A stretch of 36,546 bases of DNA from contig JAFLCP010000074.1 in assembly GCA_017303505.1 (NCBI GenBank), positions 1 to 36,546 of the forward strand, read 5' to 3'. This document shows, piece after piece, positions 11,001 to 19,830 of the stretch. A program made the position numbers and the translations under genes. The notes below the pieces were generated by a model. That model worked only from the letters and a program-made list of their open reading frames with translations. It did not search any database and was not told the origin of the DNA. Numbering within the stretch: the stretch's first letter is position 1; every line of letters begins with the position of its first letter. The stretch comes from Planctomycetota bacterium. Lineage in GTDB: Bacteria; Planctomycetota; Planctomycetia; Pirellulales; Pirellulaceae.

Positions 11001-13621
11001 AGTCTGATAACGAAATACAGCGTGCGATTTGTACGGCCATTCAAAGTGTGGATACCAAGGGGACCACCAGTCTCGCGTGCTACGAGTTGGACCTGAAATC
11101 GGAGAATTTGACTACGTTGCAAATACCTGACGAGCTTTCCTCTCAAGCTACTGTCGCTACCGTTATTGATGCCAACGGGCGAATTTGTTTGGGAACCGTA
11201 GAGGGACGACTACTTTTGCTGGATCGAGGCAAGCAAGAGGGGGGCCAAATCGAATTCAATGTCGTTGGCGAATTGACGCCTCGAGTGCATCAAACAAAGA
11301 TCTTGCATATTCGCCCGCATGGCAGTGATGCCATGATCACCATTGCCGAAGATAACGCGATTCAACTCTGGCGGAAGTCGGTGGGGACCCAAACAACAAC
11401 CGTTGGCGCGAACGAGGCGAATGTTGCCAGCTCTTGGACCTATGAACGACCACTGGTGGGTTTGCCAAGCTTAGCCGTCGATGGTCGATATTACAAAAAT
11501 GGCGAACATGTCATCGCTCTTGATCAGAGCGGCATTTGTATTGACTGGGACCTCAAGAAGCTTGCTGCTCGACAGCGAATGGATGCACCCGAGTCGGCTA
11601 GTGGTATCGTCGCTGCTGGCGGACAGGGCGACACCGGTAAAAATTGGTGGATCGACCAAGAAGGGGTATTGCGGGTTTGGGGAACGGGCGTTGATCCACA
11701 AGAAGCTGGTTTGCAATTTCCGGGACACACGCCCAAGGCTGAATTCGTTGATCTTGTGACGTCAACCGAAAGTGATCGCACCGTGTCGGTCGCTCGCTTA
11801 ACGGAAAAGAGTACGCCATTCCGAAACACTTCCGAAACAATGTTGGAGTATTGTGTCTGGGAAACTTCCAGTGGAAAAATGCTCCATCGCTGGACGCGAA
11901 TCAGTGACAATTCGGCACGCGTTGCAATTGTAGACAACGGAAAAAGATTGGTTTGGGTTAATTCGCTGATAGCTTCCATTTGTGACTTAGACGGAAGCAA
12001 TGAAAAAATCTTGAAGATGGGCGAGCGAAATATCAACGCTGTAGAAATCGTTGCTCACCCGATTCAATCCAATTTGCTGACTTTAGTAGGAGATAAAGCG
12101 GATACATACGTGGTTGATTTAGCCGCAAACGACACCGTGGTTGCGTATAATGCCGAGCTAGCCGAGCAAGTTGCATATGCACTAACCCTAAAGGCGCAAT
12201 GGAATCGCGCGGGTGACCGGTTGTACATTTTAAGAACGGGTTCAGAGTCTGGCGTTCGGGCACTTGCTTCTCTTGGTTGGCAAAGCGGTACGCTCAAGGC
12301 TGGTCCCGAATTCACGGATCCACTTCAGGGATTGAATTTTCCAGGTACCCAAGCATTCAAACATGGCGCAGACCTCAATGTGGACACAGGTCCAAACGGT
12401 CAAGATGTCGTGCACTGTGCGGCTCGTTATCCCTTTAAGGACAGCAACGATAAGGGAGCGGAAACCTGGGTGGCCAAGGTCGTTTTCGACGAAGCTGGCA
12501 AGGGACAAGTAGAGGTTACAACTTCCCCTGTGAAGGTGTGGTTAACGCCAGATTCAAAGCCAATGGCTTTGGATGATATCAGTTTGAAATTTGGAACGAT
12601 TCGCCGCAGTTTTTCCAAAGTGATCTTTGACAATCAGAATCAAGTGATTGCAGCTATGGATTTCCGAAATAAGAACTTTATGGCGGCAATAGCAAATGTA
12701 AATGATCCAAAGGCAAGTTTGAGACTTTATGGGCGCACCGGTTGTGTAGCAGCAAGTGGTGATTCCACCGGCGACAATTGGTTAACGCTACATGATGAAG
12801 GCGAAGTATGGTCCGCTTCTCGAAACGCCGATGGAACGGTTCAATGGTTGCCGGTCCCTAACATTGCTATGAAGTCCCAGGGCTTTACCAAAATCGATGG
12901 TGTTGTGCTGGCACCATTCGGTAAGAAGTTTACGGTTACCGGGCAGGTCAATGGCGTACCGAAAATAGCGCTGGCCGATTTAACAACCAATGCCATTGTA
13001 AAATCTTGGGATGGTTATTCGGTCGTCAGTTGGCATCCTTCCGGTGAACAACTTGCGTTGGGCACTGTGGATGGAAACATCAAGATCGTCAGCCTTGGAA
13101 ATGGAAATGAGCAAGATGGTAAAATTGCAATCGATGCTGTTTCAGTGACAGAGCCCACTTTGAAGCGATTGGCTTGGTTCAGAGAAAATCTTACGATTCG
13201 ACAACAAGGCGTTGAAGCTCGGTGGTACGTTCTGGCACAAATCGGTGACCGCAACCTGCAGTTCTATTCGATCGAGTCCGGCTCTGATGCTCAGAACTTT
13301 GCACCGATAACTCTCGATGCCAAGATATCGGCGATCGCTTGCTCGTCTATCGACAATACGATCGCAGTGGGAACTTCCTTTGGCAACATATCAACTTGGT
13401 TTGCGAGTCCGTCCATCGACAAACAACCTCGTGAGTTGTTTAGCATTGACGCTCATCGCGGATCGATTGTGAGCGACATCAGCTTCTCCAAAGATGGATA
13501 CACACTGTTCAGTGCTGATGCTCCGGAGGCAACGACATTTTCAGTCAGTCGTGGTCGCGTATTTGGTTGGGTATCTATCCCGCTGCCAGAAGAAAATGTC
13601 CAGCCGCTAGCTCGCAACTAG
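8009..13621 (+). CDS. Membrane-anchored Ser/Thr protein kinase with zinc ribbon and WD40-like C-terminal region
   Basis: This 1870-aa protein is predicted to phosphorylate proteins in the cytoplasm and sense through its outer half. In order: a zinc ribbon with Cys 4, 7, 20 and 23 (CPWC...CPKC); a Thr/Asp-rich linker (about 40-190) with repeated TVD motifs; and a PknB-type kinase domain (about 260-530). The kinase has a glycine loop (GRGKQGVV), catalytic Lys289, HRD at 383-385, DWG at 403-405 and SPE at 436-438, so it should be active. A TPR-like stretch, a membrane segment (about 636-659) and an Ala/Lys/Glu coiled coil (about 660-755) follow. The rest is WD40/beta-propeller-like, with recurrent phrases such as SPDGK and HPSGEQLALG. 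DWG instead of DFG is common in planctomycete kinases. Proteobacterial T6SSs use a Thr kinase (PpkA) for activation, so a similar role is possible but unproven. The only good start is ATG 8009; the ribosome site is weak. Confidence 0.88.
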   Translation: MAKCPWCGTTIAKFFLDRKCPKCGEQLGDSKSISNATLATIEGDSPQDAIDNFEGKPKSKSDTIGTVDIEQAPPPAPTMEKDSEATVDIENYDPRTFSNADGNSSKFSKAGTVTGDQTVDLDGTIDLAGTVDVAGTVDVDGTVDSTNMPQHDSAATVDAGSLPKAESDMTLDAPAPPPGSGSNASGSGHTMHASIGSVASSSLYKTAEVQQIWERAAGSSADPAHTLNKGPVHVTDSVFERISVRNLNLNPNVVADEADYHIRTELGRGKQGVVYAAKQKGLGRTVAIKLVMKGAAGSVEREKLSRFVREAEITAALDHPNILPIHELAVTSGGELFYSMKKVEGNAWNDIIDENTKTLEQNVDYLLKVCDALAFAHSKKVIHRDLKPGNIMIGDFGEVLVADWGMAVDLSKTENFKPSPQQKDPFSFGGTPAYMSPEMAKHDWPRIGPRSDIYLLGAILYHLVEGRPPRDGRTVYEVLERARSNFYFPVKEESGLIAVALKAMATSPSDRYATVEELSDAIREVNKHAESARLSEESDALLLDAQKSSDYGKFNEAIFGFRNAIRLWEDNKPAKVGLKRARLAYSENALSRGDFDVCLETLDPKESDEKELYNKAKAAQEEARSREVRYRRLRRVSAVGAVGALTILSGLSLWLWFSIDQVRMARDDAKESAEEAIKERNNAVAQEKLAKENAQKASDNEKKALDNEKLARAAEKSATDAANNLKISNEKLEQETKAKEAQRKLAEQNAIEALLSERIAKLGGYQSSLLSAYNLAQSYNVRRSNALLAEIQGLQAGMLLGAEKSTDTNNVQPAALDERLQQAPPLVSWPYRRVAALIGRDIPQFDWGRKASCIDVAANAPFAVLGSAEGKESMIQIVKIEDDRLEPVNDLKLPFERSIVSVAISPDGKEVVFITAGSDKAEPGVFSWDIATKQVSPIAFLKNREFRWSAFSPDGKHFLVGINGGIYRWPRADKLDLNKVKPFLYKCRGLLRNIQFLESDNEIQRAICTAIQSVDTKGTTSLACYELDLKSENLTTLQIPDELSSQATVATVIDANGRICLGTVEGRLLLLDRGKQEGGQIEFNVVGELTPRVHQTKILHIRPHGSDAMITIAEDNAIQLWRKSVGTQTTTVGANEANVASSWTYERPLVGLPSLAVDGRYYKNGEHVIALDQSGICIDWDLKKLAARQRMDAPESASGIVAAGGQGDTGKNWWIDQEGVLRVWGTGVDPQEAGLQFPGHTPKAEFVDLVTSTESDRTVSVARLTEKSTPFRNTSETMLEYCVWETSSGKMLHRWTRISDNSARVAIVDNGKRLVWVNSLIASICDLDGSNEKILKMGERNINAVEIVAHPIQSNLLTLVGDKADTYVVDLAANDTVVAYNAELAEQVAYALTLKAQWNRAGDRLYILRTGSESGVRALASLGWQSGTLKAGPEFTDPLQGLNFPGTQAFKHGADLNVDTGPNGQDVVHCAARYPFKDSNDKGAETWVAKVVFDEAGKGQVEVTTSPVKVWLTPDSKPMALDDISLKFGTIRRSFSKVIFDNQNQVIAAMDFRNKNFMAAIANVNDPKASLRLYGRTGCVAASGDSTGDNWLTLHDEGEVWSASRNADGTVQWLPVPNIAMKSQGFTKIDGVVLAPFGKKFTVTGQVNGVPKIALADLTTNAIVKSWDGYSVVSWHPSGEQLALGTVDGNIKIVSLGNGNEQDGKIAIDAVSVTEPTLKRLAWFRENLTIRQQGVEARWYVLAQIGDRNLQFYSIESGSDAQNFAPITLDAKISAIACSSIDNTIAVGTSFGNISTWFASPSIDKQPRELFSIDAHRGSIVSDISFSKDGYTLFSADAPEATTFSVSRGRVFGWVSIPLPEENVQPLARN
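8366..8437 (+). repeat. Four 18-bp in-frame repeats encoding D-x-x-G-T-V/I
   Basis: Four consecutive 18-bp units start at 8366, 8384, 8402 and 8420. They encode DLDGTI, DLAGTV, DVAGTV and DVDGTV (residues 120-143 of the kinase) and run into a fifth partial unit. The surrounding linker holds more TVD-type sites. The array offers evenly spaced threonines with nearby acidic residues. Confidence 0.85.
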
Positions 13622-13624
13622 CGG
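13604..13624. terminator. Hairpin shared by the convergent kinase and 1508-aa genes
   Basis: A 7-bp perfect inverted repeat, CCGCTAG - 7 nt - CTAGCGG, spans the stop codon of the kinase gene in the 6-bp gap to the convergent gene. Its position suits a bidirectional terminator, but the T-tract on either side is poor, so this is tentative. Confidence 0.35.
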
Positions 13625-13627
13625 GCT

Positions 13628-16600
13628 TTAGGGCTGTTTGGCTGGTGGCTTCTCTTTCGTTTTGAGTTTCAGTTCTCGGGTGATATTGGTGTTATCGCCC
13701 GAGACATCGATCTTCTCGGACACTTCGTATTGCGTGGAGCCCGCACTCGAAGTGGCGGTCACCTGATACGAGCCACTTGGGATGTTTTTGTAGATGAAGA
13801 CATTCCGCCCATTTTTCGAACTGTAGCTCCGACCGTCCATCTTTAATTCGACTTCACTCGATGGTGTACTTCCCGAAGTATTTTTTACGACAACCGTTAG
13901 CGTGTAGTTCTTGGCTTTCGAGGGCATTCCCTTATCAGGGACACCGCTATTCGCATCGATGGTGAATTGTGGTGAAGTATTCTTGTTTTGGATGTTGCCC
14001 GCATAGTCGACGGAACGTGCGACAAAGCGAATGTTGTTGATCCGTTCTGGCGGAACTTTGTATTCAATACCAGCAGACTGCGATTCTTTATTGAGAAGTC
14101 CTTTCCCCTCTTTGATGGCCTCGTCGTCTTGATAAAGACCATCATCATTGAGATCGATTCCAAAGAAGACTTCCTTAATGGGAACATCTCCACGACCGTT
14201 ACGAGGCAAACTTAGAACAACTTGGTAGGTTTGGTTTTTGCTCAATTTGGGGTCGAAAACAATCGAGTTCCCTTCGCTATCTTTGACATCTATGGTAGAG
14301 GATTGGGGCGGTTCGCGGTCGACAATGATTGTTTCTGATTGAACGAGCTGATTTGTGGTAACATCGCGACCTGTGACTAGATCTAGTTTTTTCCACTCAT
14401 CAGCAAAAAGCTGTAGTTCGTAGACCCCAGGCTGCTCGAACGAGTTTTCGACATCAAATTCCATTTTCAACGGCGCAATAACATGCTTTAGTTGCAATGT
14501 TCCGCTTGAATCAAAGCGGACTTTGAATTGTCGTTGAACTTGTTCGTAGAAATGATTGAGGGGTTGGGCTTGATTGCGTGTTGAGTCAAAGATTCGCCAA
14601 GCCACAAATGCTTGTTGGGCAGGGAGAACCGCGTTGATTTTTCCTACCAACATCGATTTGCGGAGGTCTGCTTCCGAATTGATCAGTGCCCACTGGCTTC
14701 CTTCAGAAGAATTTTCGTCGGTCAATCGCACCAAAAGAGATGGTGGAGCCTGAGTGGGGGCAGCGGACGTGCCCGAGTTTGGCTTACCCGATTGTATGTC
14801 CAGCGATTCTAGCTGCGCAAAAACTTCGGGTTTACGAATGGGTTGAGGGTCCAGTCCATTTTGAAATACATACGACGCCTGTTTAGGAAAAGCACCAAAG
14901 GAGATGTGAGCAATGAACAGGTCATCTTTGATTTTGGAGATGGGAAGTTCACGTCGAACCGGTTGATCGAGATCAAAAGAGAAAGACTGACGATCTGTAA
15001 GTGATGTGCTGTTACGGGCTTGAAACTCAATTTGGATCGGTACTTTGGGTGTCGCGGCGAGATTTCGCAAAGTTTCGGTCGCATCAAACGAAAGCAACAG
15101 CTTGCCATTGTCATCGATGAAGAAGGGAGGGACTTCCGTGAGGCAGCGCAATGCTTGGTTCGATGTAAATGGATCGTAAGTATCTAACGGAATCCAGACG
15201 AAAGTGGTGTCTGCTTGACCCTTTATTTGATCATTTTCATCAAGTTCCTTCAGTTCACAAATGAGGCCATAGGGAGCATCTATTTCGGGAACGTCTGAAG
15301 CGGGGATACTGGCAGGCGAAGCAGCGTTTGTTGATGCCGCTGGCTTCATGGCATTAGCAATCAGTGAAGTCAACGAAATGGTTTCGTCTGCTTTGGCTGA
15401 AATGGTCAATGGTTGCGGGAGCAGTTTCTTCCAGTTGCTCACTTTTGCCAGTAAATCGTTTTTGGTCCAGAGCGCACGTCTCTCTGCATTAAAAGCTGTC
15501 CCAGGGACAACAATGCCCTGACGAGGATCATCGACTTGATAAAACTGAACGATGGCCTTCCGCGAGATCCGGCTACGGTTGTAAAGCGAGAGTTCATAAC
15601 TCAACGGAATCGGATCACCTTGCTCATCTACCAGAGCTGCCCCCAAAAGTGGCTCACCAGAACTCAGCTTAAATTCTTGTGTGGTCCCCTGGCGCGTGGC
15701 TTGCAACACAAATTCATTTTGTAGCGGCCATTCGACCCCCATCCGGCGTTCAAGGTTAGTCTCCCCCGCATCCGCGTGTGTCGAATCGGTGAGTTTAAGA
15801 TTAATGATTTTGGGCAAACTTACGTCATCTTGTTTTTGAGCAGAGGCCTGGAAACTGATGGTCCCATTGAGAACACGCACGGTATGCAATTTGTCCCAGC
15901 TCAGATTTTGGCCAGCCTGTTGGACACGCATCGTCTCGTCGGATAAGCCTGATAGGAGTACAGAGAGTTCGTCGGGGGGAGGAGAGCCATCGCGGCGTTG
16001 TATTTGTAATGAAAACGTCTGAGGTGTGATCGTCCGAAGTAGAGTCAAAGTGGTGGGGTTGATCGTGGCTGACGTAGTATCAGCGAGTGTGACAAACTCG
16101 ATATTTGAATCCAACGTTGGTCTAACAATGCAATGCAAGTCGCTGTCTAAAGCCGGCCGTAATACTCCCTGATTCGCCTGAAGGAATCGTGACGTGATAG
16201 CCGAGCTTTTTTCAAGAATATCTTTGGTGGTTAGCGAAGGCGCTTCCAGGTTTGTTGGGGGGAGTTTAGGAGAATCTCCCTTTTGGCAAAGACGCAACAG
16301 TTCAATGCGTTGTGCCGCCGTGAGCTGAGCAAAGCGAAGCAGTAGTCGGCAGCGATGATGCAATTGCCAAATAGTTAGTTCAGCGTTTGTTTTGAGTCGT
16401 TCAATTTCGCGATCAATAGCGGTTGAATTGTTGGTGGTTTGGAACAACAAATTGCGCGACTGATCGAGAGTGGCAATCGTCTTGTTCTTGTCTTCGAGTG
16501 AAGCTGAATTCGGGTTTTGTTTCAATTGCTGCCATAACTCGTCTGCATCCAGTAGAAAGGCAATGTGCTTCCTTGCTGTTTCTGAAAGCTCGTTGGCGGT

Positions 16601-18154
16601 TGAAGCATCCTGATTAGGATACGACGCAATGAGACGAATCCAATCGCTACTGTAATTGCCGTCGCGAGCCAGTTCACGTGATAGCTTCTTCGTCCGATCG
16701 TAGGTCAGATTTGTGGCTGGACGGTAAGGATACTCAGGGCATTCTTCTGGGAGTTTGGCGACATCAAACAGCCAGGCACGAGAATACGGGGCTTGAAGAA
16801 ATTGGCTCCAAGCGTTTGCAAAACCGACAGGTGCTTTCGATGTTGGACCAGATTGCGGATCGATCCAAGAATTAATGTCGGTGGGAAAGTTAGGGGGACT
16901 ATCGGCGGAGGTTAACCAACGAAATTCGAATTTGCGGAAACGAGTCAATTCTTGATGCCAGCTATAGGGAGCAAAATCCGTGGGCCAATAAGTAGCTGAT
17001 GTTTGGAATAGCGATTCGGTTTGTTTCCACTGATTCTGTAATCGCTCCAGTTCCTTATTGAGTTGATCGCCATCGCCAGCGAGTGTAGAGTCGCTTGGAG
17101 GCTTGCTGGAAGAAGATGTTGCCGTTGACGAAGATGGAGTAGTCGCTTTCTTGGCTGCGATCTTTCCAAATTCAAAAGCTAGAGCTTTATCCGCAGATTT
17201 TGGGTCAAGCCGTTGTCCATTTCTAAGAATCACCGGAGATTGATATGAGCCGGAACCCAGAGTTACATAGCGATGTACATGTTCGACAAAAGGGGAAAAC
17301 GAAAAGCTCTCTGGAGTAGAATTGTCGGCGGGTTGTAGCTCATCGATCGCGCGATTTAAGGCAAAGAAGAACAAGGTGCTGGCAGGCGAAGTTCGATCTC
17401 GCCATCGAATATGCGACGGTTGAAAATCATCTTTGGCGGAGAGGATGATTACATCAGCATTCTTTCGAGAGCCGCTCGTCGATTTTTCTTGTGAGCCTGC
17501 ATCGGCAAGTTTTCGCATGATTTCGAATGATTCGATCGGTTCTTGCAGTTGATACAAGTTCGAGACATCCAAGTCGGCATGGTCGAGCATCACTACGACC
17601 TTGGCAGCTGGTAGTTTGGAAAGTTCAGCGATCAACTTGCGCAAATCGACGAGTCCCGATGGAGTTGAATTGCGATCATCGTCGGCTGGGGAATAATTGG
17701 CGACAACCAAAAAAGGATTGGCGTTTCTGACGATGCAGTACCCGCGCAGATAGAGAAAGACGATATCGTTTTGTTTCAGTTTGGGGAGTTTATCACGAAT
17801 CGCATTCTCGATCGCTACACTCGTGGCACGGTCGCCTTGAGTGGAATCGGGGGGTGTGACGTCGACGATTTCCGTGGCATTGATCTTCTTTCCAAACTCA
17901 TTGATTTCATCGTTGGAGACAAGAACCAAAGGATAGACGTCGGAGGAATCTTGATTGGCGATTTGCAGGTGCAATAGGTAGGTGTCTGGTGCTTTTCCAA
18001 AGTTCAGAAGGAGCGATCCAAACCAATAAATGGTGGCGAAAAACAAGGCGCTTACCACTAAGAGGTTAAACACTCTGTGGCTGCTCCGCGGGGCTTGCTT
18101 TTTTGCCGACCAAGTATGTTTGCCAGATGGTCGAGATGCTGGATTCTGAGCCAT
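13628..18154 (-). CDS. Large membrane-anchored protein with degenerate caspase-like domain and Ig/Cna-like C-terminus
   Basis: This 1508-aa protein was not recognised as a named family. A basic N-terminus is followed by one membrane segment (about 28-52), so most of the protein should lie outside the inner membrane. Residues 55-310 look like a caspase-like (peptidase C14) fold. A hydrophobic strand ends in YLRGYC (135-140), where active enzymes have Y-x-S-G-H-G. Another ends LDHADLD (190-196), where the catalytic Cys would be expected. A small-subunit-like part (233-310) ends in YQSPVIL. His is replaced by Tyr139 and Cys by Ala193, so it is probably inactive. The middle is Trp-containing helical then beta-rich sequence. 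Near the C-terminus are an Ig-like module with a calcium-loop-like DLNDDGLYQDDE and a final Cna/PEGA-like beta module with the phrase SGSYQVTATSSAG. It is transcribed divergently from tssK, and its start ATG is at 18154. The caspase call is by pattern only. Confidence 0.75.
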   Translation of the reverse strand: MAQNPASRPSGKHTWSAKKQAPRSSHRVFNLLVVSALFFATIYWFGSLLLNFGKAPDTYLLHLQIANQDSSDVYPLVLVSNDEINEFGKKINATEIVDVTPPDSTQGDRATSVAIENAIRDKLPKLKQNDIVFLYLRGYCIVRNANPFLVVANYSPADDDRNSTPSGLVDLRKLIAELSKLPAAKVVVMLDHADLDVSNLYQLQEPIESFEIMRKLADAGSQEKSTSGSRKNADVIILSAKDDFQPSHIRWRDRTSPASTLFFFALNRAIDELQPADNSTPESFSFSPFVEHVHRYVTLGSGSYQSPVILRNGQRLDPKSADKALAFEFGKIAAKKATTPSSSTATSSSSKPPSDSTLAGDGDQLNKELERLQNQWKQTESLFQTSATYWPTDFAPYSWHQELTRFRKFEFRWLTSADSPPNFPTDINSWIDPQSGPTSKAPVGFANAWSQFLQAPYSRAWLFDVAKLPEECPEYPYRPATNLTYDRTKKLSRELARDGNYSSDWIRLIASYPNQDASTANELSETARKHIAFLLDADELWQQLKQNPNSASLEDKNKTIATLDQSRNLLFQTTNNSTAIDREIERLKTNAELTIWQLHHRCRLLLRFAQLTAAQRIELLRLCQKGDSPKLPPTNLEAPSLTTKDILEKSSAITSRFLQANQGVLRPALDSDLHCIVRPTLDSNIEFVTLADTTSATINPTTLTLLRTITPQTFSLQIQRRDGSPPPDELSVLLSGLSDETMRVQQAGQNLSWDKLHTVRVLNGTISFQASAQKQDDVSLPKIINLKLTDSTHADAGETNLERRMGVEWPLQNEFVLQATRQGTTQEFKLSSGEPLLGAALVDEQGDPIPLSYELSLYNRSRISRKAIVQFYQVDDPRQGIVVPGTAFNAERRALWTKNDLLAKVSNWKKLLPQPLTISAKADETISLTSLIANAMKPAASTNAASPASIPASDVPEIDAPYGLICELKELDENDQIKGQADTTFVWIPLDTYDPFTSNQALRCLTEVPPFFIDDNGKLLLSFDATETLRNLAATPKVPIQIEFQARNSTSLTDRQSFSFDLDQPVRRELPISKIKDDLFIAHISFGAFPKQASYVFQNGLDPQPIRKPEVFAQLESLDIQSGKPNSGTSAAPTQAPPSLLVRLTDENSSEGSQWALINSEADLRKSMLVGKINAVLPAQQAFVAWRIFDSTRNQAQPLNHFYEQVQRQFKVRFDSSGTLQLKHVIAPLKMEFDVENSFEQPGVYELQLFADEWKKLDLVTGRDVTTNQLVQSETIIVDREPPQSSTIDVKDSEGNSIVFDPKLSKNQTYQVVLSLPRNGRGDVPIKEVFFGIDLNDDGLYQDDEAIKEGKGLLNKESQSAGIEYKVPPERINNIRFVARSVDYAGNIQNKNTSPQFTIDANSGVPDKGMPSKAKNYTLTVVVKNTSGSTPSSEVELKMDGRSYSSKNGRNVFIYKNIPSGSYQVTATSSAGSTQYEVSEKIDVSGDNTNITRELKLKTKEKPPAKQP

Positions 18155-18345
18155 AGTGCCACTTTAGTGAAAGATTTTCGAGGAAAGTCCGAAGTACCTG
18201 CGATTCGAGGTCAAGCGGGTTTCATTCCCTATTGCGCAATCGTATTGCAACCGAGTTGTCGATTGATATGATGGGGGCATTGTAACACCTACTTTCGGAG
18301 CCCGCCAAGCAAGGGCTTGTCCCTAAAGTTACGAAAAAAGAATCC
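18155..18345. promoter_or_regulatory. Divergent intergenic region between the 1508-aa gene and tssK
   Basis: This 191-bp region separates oppositely transcribed genes, so it should hold promoters for both directions. A sigma-70-like promoter for the T6SS strand is listed separately. No clear promoter was seen for the minus strand. Confidence 0.5.
18245..18272 (+). promoter_or_regulatory. Candidate sigma-70-like promoter for tssK
   Basis: TTGCAA (18245-18250) and TATGAT (18267-18272) are separated by 16 bp. Matches to consensus are 4/6 at -35 and 5/6 at -10. The expected transcript start near 18279 leaves a leader of about 65 nt before the tssK ATG. Confidence 0.4.
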
Positions 18346-19773
18346 ATGCCAAACTTGCCGGTTCACTGGTATGAAGGGATGTTCCTTCGTCCTCATCACT
18401 TTCAAGCGTCGGACCGCTACTGGCATGAGGTGCTACGCAACCACTATCAACATGATCATCTTTTCAATTGGGGCTTATCCCGAATCAAGATTGAAAAGGC
18501 ATCGTTGGGTGCTGGTGTTTTCGAGATCGTAGATGTCGCCGCTCGATTTAAAGATGGGACGTTTGTTGACATCGATCGACTTCGAGTTGATTTGAATCTG
18601 CGTCTCAAGAGCGTAGGAGCAGATAAGAGCTTGGCTGTTTATTTGGCAATCCCCGAGATTCGAATGGGGGATAGCAACGTCACTCGAACTGCAGCCAGCA
18701 AAACTCGTTTTGAAGAAGTCAATGGCGATTATCCCGATGAATCGCAAGGAGCAGGCATCCAAAACATCGCCTTATTGCGAAGCCAAGTGCGTATCGCTTT
18801 CGAAACAGAAGACTTAGCTGGATTGCAACTGTTAGAGATTTGCAAGGTTCGACGAGAGGCGGGGCAGCAAGCTGCTTGGAAGATCGAGGAGAATTATTTC
18901 CCCTCCACCTTGGCCGTAAACGCCTGGCCCGATTTGCAATCTTTGGTGCGCAGGATCTACGATTTGATTGGCGAGCGTTTGACTCAATTGAGTCGCATTA
19001 TTGAGAATCGAAATATCAACTTCGATTCGCAAACACCGGGTGATGTCGAAAAACTGATGCTTATGCACGCTCTCAATGAGGCATACGCAGAACTCGGATT
19101 GTCGGCACTGACATCCGGCATCCATCCCTTCGAAGTTTACTCGACTTTAGTACGCATCATCGGGCGATGCTCCATTTTTGGCAGCAACCGCATAGTGCCC
19201 CGTATCCTGCCCTACAATCATGACGAATTGCAGCCGATCTTTTGGTGGGCGTGGGAGCGTATTCGCGAACTCATCTTCTTGGTTCAAGATGAGCCGTTGC
19301 AGGTATTCCCGTTCGAGGGAAGCGGCTTAGGGATGTCAGTGACATTGCCTGCCGAATATCTTTCCAATGATTGGGCTTGGTATTTTGGAATTCAGCCTGT
19401 CGACATGAGTCCCACAGAGTTAGCTCGTTCCGGCATGTTGCAGGCCTGGGACTGGAAATTAGCCGCAGCTGACGATGTTGAACGAGTCTTCAAGGAGCGA
19501 TCCCGAGGCTTCACGATTGTTTCACCAAGCAAGACGGAAGCTGGTTTGCCATCGGTGTTGAAGGATCGTCGCGGTTGGCTATTGTGGGCGATAACCGAAG
19601 ACCCTATGTGGGATCGAGCTCGGTTGACGTTTCGAGTTGCGGTGCGTGTCAGCGAAAAACAGATTGCGAATCTCGATACTTTGAATAAGAGTAGAAGAAT
19701 ACTGCTCACCATCAACTACAAAACTTACGGTGTCGAAATGGCGTTGTTTGCTGTACGAAAACGCCTGGGCTGA
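18346..19773 (+). CDS. tssK: T6SS baseplate protein TssK
   Basis: TssK links the T6SS baseplate to the membrane complex by contacting TssL, TssM and the other baseplate proteins. The 475-aa product begins with the family's hallmark N-terminus (PVHWYEGMFLRPHHFQ, residues 5-20) and keeps the usual length and the middle section with HALNEAYAEL and GIHPFEVYSTLVRI. The C-terminal third is more divergent from proteobacterial TssK than the N-terminus. It is the first gene of the T6SS strand and is followed after 57 bp by tssL. The start at 18346 has no strong ribosome site (AAAAAAGAA upstream), but the conserved N-terminus fixes it. Confidence 0.93.
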   Translation: MPNLPVHWYEGMFLRPHHFQASDRYWHEVLRNHYQHDHLFNWGLSRIKIEKASLGAGVFEIVDVAARFKDGTFVDIDRLRVDLNLRLKSVGADKSLAVYLAIPEIRMGDSNVTRTAASKTRFEEVNGDYPDESQGAGIQNIALLRSQVRIAFETEDLAGLQLLEICKVRREAGQQAAWKIEENYFPSTLAVNAWPDLQSLVRRIYDLIGERLTQLSRIIENRNINFDSQTPGDVEKLMLMHALNEAYAELGLSALTSGIHPFEVYSTLVRIIGRCSIFGSNRIVPRILPYNHDELQPIFWWAWERIRELIFLVQDEPLQVFPFEGSGLGMSVTLPAEYLSNDWAWYFGIQPVDMSPTELARSGMLQAWDWKLAAADDVERVFKERSRGFTIVSPSKTEAGLPSVLKDRRGWLLWAITEDPMWDRARLTFRVAVRVSEKQIANLDTLNKSRRILLTINYKTYGVEMALFAVRKRLG

Positions 19774-19830
19774 AGTCTCGCTTTCGATCGTGCCCCACTT
19801 CTATACGTTTAACATTAAGGTCGAGCCGAT

